A DNA stretch of 64,000 nucleotides from Collinsella sp. Its GTDB lineage: Bacteria > Actinomycetota > Coriobacteriia > Coriobacteriales > Coriobacteriaceae. Below are positions 33,411 to 40,087 of the stretch, piece after piece. Numbering within the stretch: position 1 is the first letter of the stretch; each line of letters starts with the position of its first letter. The position numbers and the translations under genes are program-made. The stretch is taken from contig DXZS01000021.1 of assembly GCA_019419505.1 (NCBI GenBank), positions 18,954-82,953 on the forward strand, in the 5' to 3' direction. The notes beneath the pieces were generated by a model that worked only from the letters and a program-made list of their open reading frames with translations, was not told where the DNA came from and did not search any database.

Positions 33411-34132
33411 TGACGGTCTATGTGACAGGCGACGTGCACGGCAGGGCCGAGTACGGGTCCAGCCGGTTTGCATTCAAAAATTGGCCGCTGGGCCGGACTC
33501 TGACGAGCGACGACGTGGTGATCGTGGCCGGCGACTTCGGCTTTGTCTGGGACGGCTCGAATGCTGAGAGGTATTGGCTCGATTGGTTTGAGTCAAAACC
33601 ATGGACCACGTGTTTCGTAGACGGCAACCACGAGAACCACCGGATGCTGGCAGAACTGCCGGTGCGGGAGTGGAACGGCGGCCTCGTCCATGAGGCGCGA
33701 CCGCACGTGCTGCACCTGATGCGCGGAGAGGTGTTCGATATCGACGGGTTCACAGTCCTTGCCATGGGCGGCGCCGCGAGCAACGACAGGCAGTATCGCA
33801 AGGAGGGGAGGAGCTGGTGGCCCGAGGAGATGCCGAGCGAGGAAGAGATGGACCACTGCCGCGCCTCGCTCAACCGCGTAGGCTGGAGGGTCGACTACGT
33901 GGTGAGTCACGAGGCTCCTGCTGCCCTGGCTAGAGAGCTGTGCCGCGAGCGCGGACGTGAGTGCGGCGGGGATACGCTGCAAACTTTCCTGGGCGAGCTC
34001 GACGGGCGGCTCGACTATCGCATCTGGCTCTTCGGGCATTACCACGGCGACGAATGGCGCGACGACAGGCATCGCCTGGTCTATCGAGACATCGTGCCGA
34101 TCGAAAGTGCTGCGCCCGGTTCTCAGTTCTAG
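33410..34132 (+). CDS. Calcineurin-like metallophosphoesterase (3 of 3)
   Basis: 240 residues, starting inside the stop of gene 2 (TGATG). Motifs VTGDVHGR, VAGDFGFVWD, VDGNHENHRML, VVSHEAPAA and LFGHYHGDEW are complete. It arose by duplication with gene 2. The stop codon lies inside the left arm of a terminator palindrome shared with the convergent gene at 34186. Confidence 0.92.
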   Translation: MTVYVTGDVHGRAEYGSSRFAFKNWPLGRTLTSDDVVIVAGDFGFVWDGSNAERYWLDWFESKPWTTCFVDGNHENHRMLAELPVREWNGGLVHEARPHVLHLMRGEVFDIDGFTVLAMGGAASNDRQYRKEGRSWWPEEMPSEEEMDHCRASLNRVGWRVDYVVSHEAPAALARELCRERGRECGGDTLQTFLGELDGRLDYRIWLFGHYHGDEWRDDRHRLVYRDIVPIESAAPGSQF

Positions 34133-34165
34133 AAACCCCCTAGAAATGCTCTAGAGGGTTTCTAG
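34129..34165. terminator. Palindrome between convergent genes
   Basis: CTAGAAACCC and GGGTTTCTAG enclose an inner CTAGA/TCTAG. It overlaps the stop codon of phosphoesterase 3 and can act for both convergent transcripts. Confidence 0.65.
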
Positions 34166-34185
34166 AAAATTAGATGCTATGCGAC

Positions 34186-34764
34186 CTACTCATCCTTCAT
34201 CTGGGTCATGGCCTCGACCTTGGCCTCGGCCGCGGCTGCCCGCTGCTCGGAGGCGGCGAGGCGGTCCTTGAGGGCGGCTACCGCGGCCATCAGGTCGTGC
34301 TGGGCCAGGAGCGCATCGCTCAGCTCGGCCTGGGCTTTCAACGCGGCGTCACGCTCGACGCGCAGGCGCTCGATCTCATCGGCCATGGCTTCAGCCTCGG
34401 CGCGGAGCTGAACGACCTGCCTGTCGAGCTCCTTAGCACGGGAGAAGTACCTGACGCTTGCGGCGTGGAGCTCGTTGTTCTCGAGCTCGAGGCTCGCGGT
34501 ATCGAGCTCGAACTTCTCCTCTATAAAGGCAATCCGCTCATTGCAGTCGGCCTCAAGTCTTTCGTTCCGATCCGTCGCCTCGACGAGCTTGCGGCTGAAT
34601 TCATCCACCTGGGCCATGAGCAGTGCGTTCTCGGTCATGAGGTTGCCCGTCTCGCGCAGCAGCTTCTCCCGCCATGTCGCCTCGATCCGCTCGGCGGCCT
34701 CATCGAGGACGGACTTCACGCCGGGCGTCTCGCTGATTTTTCTCTCGTTTGGGTTGTCTGTCAT
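34186..34764 (-). CDS. Coiled-coil protein of unknown function
   Basis: 192 residues from MTDNPNERK (GGAG 9 nt upstream); a TTG five codons earlier is in frame. It is almost wholly helical and Ala/Glu/Arg-rich, with continuous heptads from about residue 20 to 190 (LMTENALLMAQVDEFSRKLVEATDRNERLEAD onward). No membrane segment. It is convergent with the phosphoesterases. No family was recognised; a structural or DNA-scaffold role on the element cannot be judged. Confidence 0.7.
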   Translation of the reverse strand: MTDNPNERKISETPGVKSVLDEAAERIEATWREKLLRETGNLMTENALLMAQVDEFSRKLVEATDRNERLEADCNERIAFIEEKFELDTASLELENNELHAASVRYFSRAKELDRQVVQLRAEAEAMADEIERLRVERDAALKAQAELSDALLAQHDLMAAVAALKDRLAASEQRAAAAEAKVEAMTQMKDE

Positions 34765-35372
34765 CGTGCGGCACTCCAATCAACAATGGGCATGGCTCCG
34801 CCATGCCGAACGGCTGGGAACAAATACGCGGCCGCTGTTGAGTTATGTTTGTCCTGCGCTTGGTGAGTTCTAAAAGCGTCTCAAGTCATGCGTTCACGCA
34901 GGTTTTCGATTGGAGAAATACCGCACGCTTTCATGGTATCACGTGCCTTAAAGACCATGAATGGACGGCCATATCGATTCGTTGAAAATGGCACCTACGA
35001 CGTGCTGGTGGCAGGAGGTGAGGGCGTTAAAGATGTCGAGAATGATTATGGGAGTATTTTAGATGCAGGTATGAGAAAGGGTCGAATCGAAGTGTCTGGC
35101 CGGACGCCAATTGTCCGGGAACTGTTCCGGTTCGACCCTGCTTCATTTTACATCCGCGGCATGTTTTTGTAGACGCCTGGCGATTACCGACCTTCACGAC
35201 CTCGATGACGGTTTCCCCGTCCTCGATTCTTGCCAGATTGCGGTGGACATCGCTGCGCGAACGGCCGGATATCATTTGAGCCAGAATCCTCTTCTATTGA
35301 AGCGGATTCTGGCTCAGTGGTTTTTAACTCGGTTGTTTGACAGAAGCCCACGTCGATAGTCGGTCTGTGGAC
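34765..35372. other. Region of the element without a confident gene
   Basis: About 600 bp. A 94-codon plus-strand ORF at 34888-35172 (MRSRRFSIGEIPHAF) has no ribosome-binding site and no family, but a plus-strand terminator at 35278 lies beyond it. An overlapping 82-codon minus-strand ORF (35027-35275) is equally weak. Either could be a gene remnant. Confidence 0.4.
35278..35325 (+). terminator. Terminator
   Basis: Perfect 12-bp arms GAGCCAGAATCC (35278-35289) and GGATTCTGGCTC (35304-35315), then AGTGGTTTTTA. It implies a plus-strand transcript from the otherwise gene-poor 34.8-35.3 kb stretch. Confidence 0.65.
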
Positions 35373-35759
35373 TTAAGATTTCGGGGGCTCCCAAGCGTTT
35401 TCGATCGCGGCGCGGTAGATTGCAGCGTAATTAAGCATCCAGCTGCCATCACCCGCTTTTTGAATAAACCCCTTATTCTTCAAAGAGGTATAGGCCCGGG
35501 AGATCGTGTTCTTACTTAGGTGGTAGCGCTCCTCAATCCATTTGCTTTTTGCGTAAAAGCCCATGGCTCGTTTGTTTTTGGAAGGATTGCCAAGCTTCCA
35601 TACTAGGCCGAGGATGAGGCGCTCGGCAGCGACAGTGGTGGCACAACACGCCCAGTCGGGCACCGAAATAAAATTCGCGTTATCCATTTTCCTTCTAATC
35701 TCTCGTTGCTCAGTAACATCATCGGAATATCTGTCGGAAATCGACGGTAGATCGCTCAT
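35373..35759 (-). CDS. Winged-helix DNA-binding protein of the mobile element
   Basis: 128 residues. The C-terminal two thirds contain AERLILGLVWKLGN and KSKWIEERYHLSKNTISRAYTSLKNKGFIQKAGDGSW, a winged-helix/GntR-like fold as found in plasmid and element replication or control proteins. It starts 10 bp after the excisionase-like gene with GGCGGTAAAC as site, so the two are co-transcribed upstream of the integrase in orientation. The exact role is unknown. Confidence 0.7.
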   Translation of the reverse strand: MSDLPSISDRYSDDVTEQREIRRKMDNANFISVPDWACCATTVAAERLILGLVWKLGNPSKNKRAMGFYAKSKWIEERYHLSKNTISRAYTSLKNKGFIQKAGDGSWMLNYAAIYRAAIENAWEPPKS

Positions 35760-35768
35760 GTTTACCGC

Positions 35769-36014
35769 CTAGTCAAGGTGGGCGGTACGACCTTCAAGCT
35801 GCTTGAAAAGTTCGTAGAACGAGCTTTCAAACATGTAATTCGAGCGATGGATTTGGATGAGCTTGCCGGACTCGCGCATAAACTTGCGCGCGGTGTTTTC
35901 GCTCCAGCCAGTGAGTTCGCGGATATCGTTAACGCGGAGCAACCGATCGCACTGAGCGGCACCAGTGGGGAAAGTCGGTGTGGACGCCTGAGTGCTAATC
36001 TTTGGTGTAGCCAT
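35769..36014 (-). CDS. Excisionase-like small HTH protein
   Basis: 81 residues, AAAGGAT upstream. RLLRVNDIRELTGWSENTARKFMRESGKLIQIHRSNYMFESSFYELFKQL resembles the MerR-like winged helix of Xis/excisionase proteins, which bind att arms and direct integrase toward excision. Proximity to the integrase and the att site supports the call; the short N-terminal extension (ISTQASTPTFPTG) is unstructured. Confidence 0.65.
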   Translation of the reverse strand: MATPKISTQASTPTFPTGAAQCDRLLRVNDIRELTGWSENTARKFMRESGKLIQIHRSNYMFESSFYELFKQLEGRTAHLD

Positions 36015-36232
36015 GATGAGCTATCCTTTCAATGAGGGCCCTCCCTGTGCTTGTAAGACTTACCAGGTTCATAAGCACTTGGGGGGCCGGTTTCTATGAC
36101 TACATGCGCAGCCATCTGACAGCTTTAGCATGTATTAAAACTCATTAGTTGTCAATCAAATAAAGCATCTACCTGCGGAAACGGTATTATAGTACCGTAA
36201 TATTATGAATAAAACGATGAATGAAAAACATG

Positions 36233-37480
36233 CTATTTCTCGCTTCTCTGTATATAGGCGTTGATGAAGTCTTCGTAGCCTTTAACTGCTTTTATTTCTG
36301 ATTGTTGAACGAGGCTTGTATACGTTTTGAGCGTGATATTGGGGTCCGCGTGGCCAAGAATACCTTGCACGCTTCTAACGTCCGATCCGTTCGCCAGCAT
36401 AAAAGTGCTTACGCAATGCCTGAGCTGATGCGGGCAGATGCCCTTATATAGTTTTCCGCCAGTCGAATTATTCGGCTCATAGATTCCAAGATTGCAGCTA
36501 ACTGCGAAATCGCGAAACCAATGGTTGAAGATGTAGTTCTTCATGTGACAGACAGTAGGGACCCCTTGCTCGACAGCAATATCGCTAATGATGGGAGTGC
36601 TGCCAGTCTGGGACAGCCCCAGAGAGGCCAGGAGCTCCTTTTGTATGGCTGACCATGATTGAAGACGTTCGGCCAGGGTTTCTCCAACGGGGATTTTGCG
36701 TTGGCTTTCTTGTGACTTGGGTGCCCTCAGTTCATGATCGTTGGTGTACTGCCTGTCAATTTTCAAGGTTTTATTGGCAGGGTCCCAATCGCGCCATTCG
36801 AGGCCCAGCATCTCGCCTTTTCGCATACCCGTATACACTAGTACTAGCGTACCAACAGCTTCGGCGGTGAGCTCAATGTGTTGAAGATGTGTGCATAGGG
36901 TAGCTACTTGCTCGATTGTCAGTGATTCTCTTTTGTTGCGTGGTCTGCGAACATGAACGGTAGCGCAGGGGTTTCGGTCAATTATTCTCTTTGCGACTGC
37001 ATTCGACAGAATCTGGCGCAGTTTCGCATTGATTCGTACAAGCTCAGATGGTTTGTATTTTCCCGTACGACGAGCTTCGGCATATGTTTCTTCGATTAGA
37101 TCGGGAGTTAGCCCCTCAATTGTCTGAAACGCACCGAATAGGTCTTCGATATGCCTGCAATCGTACGCTTCTCTTTCATAGCTCGTTGGCGCAAGCTCGG
37201 TGTCCCTATTTTCATGAAAGGCCCAGCAGTAGGACGCAAGCAAAGTGGGCTTTTTAGTTTTAGTGATCGTGCCAGAGGAGTTGATTTCAGCCAGCTTGGC
37301 CTGCATTGCAGCCTTAGCTTCTGTTTTAGTCTTGCAACGAACCGTATAAGTTGGGGATCGTTTGTAACGCCCTGTCTTAGGGTCCTTGACCCCAAGGGAA
37401 AAATAATAGCGATAGGTGTTAGGTGATCTCTTGTCTTTCCAACACGTGCCTCTTCCGCTAATTAGTGGCTGTTCTGACAT
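36233..37480 (-). CDS. int: Tyrosine-type site-specific integrase
   Basis: 415 residues. N-terminal arm-binding AP2-like domain (TYRYYFSLGVKDPKTGRYKRSPTYTVRCKTKTEA), core-binding SAM-like domain (about 85-180), and catalytic domain with Arg in VYTGMRKGEMLGLEWRD, HQLRH, GHADPNIT and the nucleophile Tyr in LKTYTSLV. GGAGTGCAAAG precedes the ATG. It lies 190 bp from attR and catalyses insertion into and excision from tRNA-Arg(CCU). Confidence 0.95.
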   Translation of the reverse strand: MSEQPLISGRGTCWKDKRSPNTYRYYFSLGVKDPKTGRYKRSPTYTVRCKTKTEAKAAMQAKLAEINSSGTITKTKKPTLLASYCWAFHENRDTELAPTSYEREAYDCRHIEDLFGAFQTIEGLTPDLIEETYAEARRTGKYKPSELVRINAKLRQILSNAVAKRIIDRNPCATVHVRRPRNKRESLTIEQVATLCTHLQHIELTAEAVGTLVLVYTGMRKGEMLGLEWRDWDPANKTLKIDRQYTNDHELRAPKSQESQRKIPVGETLAERLQSWSAIQKELLASLGLSQTGSTPIISDIAVEQGVPTVCHMKNYIFNHWFRDFAVSCNLGIYEPNNSTGGKLYKGICPHQLRHCVSTFMLANGSDVRSVQGILGHADPNITLKTYTSLVQQSEIKAVKGYEDFINAYIQRSEK

Positions 37481-37671
37481 CTTTGCACTCCGTTTCTTTG
37501 AATAGTTTTCAACAATTCATTGAGTGCAGTTTAGCTAAAGCTGTTAGTAATATGTTTGTAAAAGCGTAGGCGCAGCTACCGGAGGTAAAAGACACAAACT
37601 GTTATGTTTATCTGCGGTTATATGGTGTTCAATGATGCTTGATGAATAGTAGGGGGTAGCATTAAATCATA
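37481..37671. promoter_or_regulatory. Integrase promoter and right arm of the element
   Basis: 190 bp, AT-rich, between int and attR. AGTTTTCAACA occurs here (37504) and also near the left end (24337), so it may be a shared arm-type site. No gene. Confidence 0.4.
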
Positions 37672-37719
37672 TCTCCTAAAGCGGGTGTCGACGGTTCGAA
37701 TCCGCCCGGGGGCACCAGA
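37672..37719 (+). repeat. attR direct repeat (48 bp)
   Basis: Identical to 24141-24188, from TCTCCTAAAG to CACCAGA. It is the original chromosomal 3' half of tRNA-Arg; the 5' half is absent, so it is not a functional tRNA. Confidence 0.93.
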
Positions 37720-37890
37720 GATTTGTCGAGCCCGGTACCACCACGGTGCCGGGCTCTTCTGGTCTAAGGGCAGGGTTCGAGCCGTCGACACCCGCGTCAC
37801 CAATTTCCCGCGGGGGGGGTTGAATTCGCCCGGGGGCACCAGAGATTGATCGAGCCCGGTACACCGCCACGGTGCCGGGCTCTTCTGGTT
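37720..37890 (+). repeat. Duplicated tRNA-Arg 3' end and terminators downstream of attR
   Basis: The native tRNA terminator (GAGCCCGGTACC/GGTGCCGGGCTC, 37728-37760) is followed about 125 bp later by a second copy of CGCCCGGGGGCACCAGAGATT plus the same terminator (37827-37886). Between them, 37776-37795 is an inverted copy of tRNA positions 24150-24169 with one mismatch. This mosaic suggests earlier insertion and excision events or a destroyed second tRNA. Confidence 0.75.
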
Positions 37891-37901
37891 CATGCCATGT
37901 C

Positions 37902-37941
37902 AAAAACGAAGCGCCCGCTTGCTGGGGGAGCAAGCGGGCGC
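37902..37941 (-). terminator. Terminator of the pknB operon
   Basis: Perfect 13-bp arms GCGCCCGCTTGCT and AGCAAGCGGGCGC with a 5-nt loop, followed on the minus strand by TTCGTTTTTG. Confidence 0.9.
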
Positions 37942-37993
37942 CTGTGAGTGAATATGTTTGCGGCGAGAGCCGTAATGGGCGGTGGGGTGGCGA

Positions 37994-39955
37994 CTAGTTG
38001 ACCGTACCGGAATCGTCGCCCGTGCCCGAGCCCGAACCCGAACCCGAGCCAGAAAGTGCGACCGTCAGCGTAATCGTGCTGTCGGTAGACTGCTTGCCGG
38101 TGGGGGAGACGCCCGTAACGGTGGCGTTTTCGTTGCCGCTCACGGGGTTACCGTTCTGATCGCAGAATGCGATGTTGTAGAACCCGGCGTTGTTGAGCGC
38201 GGTAACGGCGGCGGAGATGCTCTTGCCGTACAGGTTGCCCGGAACGCTGGCTTTGCCGGACTTCTTGGCAATGACGACGGTAATCGTGGCGCCGGGCTTC
38301 TGCTTACCGCTGGGGTTCCAGCTGATCACGGTGCCCTCGGTAACCGAGTCGTTCTCCTGGTAGCTCACGTCGACGCCAAAGCCTGCCATATCGAGGGCGT
38401 TGCGCGCCTGGGCCTCGGTCATGTCGGTCAGGTCGGGGACGGACGTGGTATCCGGGCCGCTCGAGACCGTGTACGAGATGGTCGTGCCCTTCGCGACTTC
38501 CTTACCGGCTTCGGTGCCCTGCTCAAAGACCTGGCCCTCATCGGCCTCGTTGGCCTCCTCGGAGGCGTTGCCCTTCAGGCCAACGCTTGCCAGCGCGGCT
38601 TCTGCCTGGTCCTTGGTCAGGCCGACAAGCCGGGGAACCTCAACCTTCTCGGAGGGCTTGGGGCCCTTGGAGATTACCAGGTTCACCTTAGTGCCCTTGG
38701 CCTTCTTGGTGTTGCCGTTGGGCGTCTGCTCGGCGACCTTGCCCTCGTCGACATCGTCGTTGTAGCTTTGGTCGATGGTGCCGACCTCGAGGCCGGCTTC
38801 CTTGATCAGCTCGACGGCAGTCTGCTGGTCCTTGCCCAGTACATCGGGAACGGTGACCTGCTCGCCGCCAAAGAGCCCTGTGGCAAAGGCCACCACGATA
38901 CCGATGACGGCAACGGCTGCCACCACGGCGGCGATGATCTTGTTCTTGTTGGATTTGGGCTTTTCGACCTCGTAGGAGCCGGTGGAGCCCGAAACCGAGC
39001 TACGGGCGGTATTCTGGCCGCTCACGCCCGAGACGGGACGCACCATGGCGCGCGTCTGATCGGAAAGCTCGCGAGTCTTGGTGGCGCCCAGCTCGCCGGG
39101 GGCACCGATGATGCGCGTGGGCTCCGAGATGTTGACGGCACGGCCCGACAGGTAGCTGTTGAGCACCTGACGAAGCTCGTCGGCGGTCTGGAAGCGGTTT
39201 GCCGGGTCCTTCTCCATGCACTTGAGGATGATGCGCTCAAGGTCGGCGTCGACACCGGAGTTGATCTGGCTCGGTGGAATAGGCAGCTCGTTGACCTGCT
39301 TGAGTGCGACCGAGATAGCGTCGTCGCCGTCAAAGGGAACGCGGCCGGTGGCGCACTCATACATCACGACGCCCAGCGAGTAGATATCCGAGGTGGGGCC
39401 GAGATCCTGACCGCGGGTCTGCTCGGGGCTGACGTAGTGGGCGGTTCCCAGCACGTTGTTGTCTTGCGTGAGGTGGCTGTTCTTGGCGCGCGCGATGCCA
39501 AAGTCCATCACCTTGATGTTGCCGTCGGGCAGCACCATGATGTTCTGCGGCTTAATGTCGCGGTGGATGATCTCGTGCTTGTGGGCGACCGAAAGCGCGG
39601 AGCTGATCTGCGAGCCGATCTGGGCGACCTTCTTGGGGTCGAGGGCGCCGTGGCTCTTGATGCCGCTCTTAAGGTCGGTACCGCGCAGGTACTCCATGAC
39701 GATGTAATAGGTGTCGCCGTCCTTGCCCCAATCGTAGACGCCCACGATGTAGGGGGAGGAGAGACCGGCTGCTGCCTGGGCCTCCTGCTTAAAGCGTGCG
39801 GCGAAGGTTGCGTCGCCAGCATACTGCGGCAGCATGATCTTGACGGCTACCGTGCGGTCGAGGACCTGGTCCTGTGCACGGTAGACGGTCGCCATGCCGC
39901 CTGTTCCCACCTTATCCTTGAGGAGGTATCTTCCCCCGAGGACCCTCTGTTCCAT
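37994..39955 (-). CDS. pknB: PASTA-domain Ser/Thr protein kinase (PknB/Stk1 type)
   Basis: 653 residues from MEQRVLGGRY, with TTAGGAGC upstream. Kinase domain (about 5-270) has GTGGMATVY, VAVKIM, HRDIKPQNIM, DFGIAR and YVSPEQTRG. A single transmembrane helix (IIAAVVAAVAVIGIVVAFATG) lies near 340, then four extracellular PASTA repeats starting VTVPDVLG, VEVPRLVG, TSVPDLTD and ASVPGNLY. The PASTA repeats sense muropeptide or lipid II and tune wall synthesis and division. It is the last gene of the FHA-PP2C-SEDS/PBP operon and presumably opposes the PP2C. Confidence 0.96.
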   Translation of the reverse strand: MEQRVLGGRYLLKDKVGTGGMATVYRAQDQVLDRTVAVKIMLPQYAGDATFAARFKQEAQAAAGLSSPYIVGVYDWGKDGDTYYIVMEYLRGTDLKSGIKSHGALDPKKVAQIGSQISSALSVAHKHEIIHRDIKPQNIMVLPDGNIKVMDFGIARAKNSHLTQDNNVLGTAHYVSPEQTRGQDLGPTSDIYSLGVVMYECATGRVPFDGDDAISVALKQVNELPIPPSQINSGVDADLERIILKCMEKDPANRFQTADELRQVLNSYLSGRAVNISEPTRIIGAPGELGATKTRELSDQTRAMVRPVSGVSGQNTARSSVSGSTGSYEVEKPKSNKNKIIAAVVAAVAVIGIVVAFATGLFGGEQVTVPDVLGKDQQTAVELIKEAGLEVGTIDQSYNDDVDEGKVAEQTPNGNTKKAKGTKVNLVISKGPKPSEKVEVPRLVGLTKDQAEAALASVGLKGNASEEANEADEGQVFEQGTEAGKEVAKGTTISYTVSSGPDTTSVPDLTDMTEAQARNALDMAGFGVDVSYQENDSVTEGTVISWNPSGKQKPGATITVVIAKKSGKASVPGNLYGKSISAAVTALNNAGFYNIAFCDQNGNPVSGNENATVTGVSPTGKQSTDSTITLTVALSGSGSGSGSGTGDDSGTVN

Positions 39956-40087
39956 TCCTGCTCCTAACATAACTATTCGCTCAACGATGTGTGTAGTACC
40001 TACGATGTGGCCGCTGGGGCCGTGTGGCGCGTTGCCGCTAACTCTTCGGCCGCGGCGCGCCTCGGGTGACCGATTCGATCATGGGCA

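Larger units (their letters stand above)
24141..37719. mobile_element. Integrative mobilizable element in tRNA-Arg(CCU)
   Basis: Bounded by the 48-bp att repeats, so an excised circle would be 13,531 bp. It contains a tyrosine integrase at the right end, an excisionase-like and a winged-helix gene, MobC-like and relaxase genes, a hairpin-rich oriT candidate, and cargo. No type IV secretion or phage structural genes are visible, so it would need a helper for transfer. Base composition varies inside: the ends and the mobilization module are poorer in G+C than the phosphoesterase block. Confidence 0.9.

Noticed and set aside
34888..35172. Confident protein-coding gene
   Set aside because: No ribosome-binding site, no family, and an equally long ORF on the other strand; kept only as part of a gene-poor region.
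37672..37719. Second tRNA gene
   Set aside because: Only the 3' half of tRNA-Arg is present; no acceptor 5' strand, D-arm or anticodon 5' stem. It is attR.
24141..37719. Prophage
   Set aside because: Integrase and excisionase are present but no capsid, terminase, tail or lysis gene; a relaxase and MobC-like protein instead indicate a mobilizable element.
37982..39967. 661-codon plus-strand ORF opposite pknB
   Set aside because: Mirror frame of a gene with full kinase and PASTA motifs; no ribosome-binding site and an artefactual Gly/Leu/Val/Asp composition.
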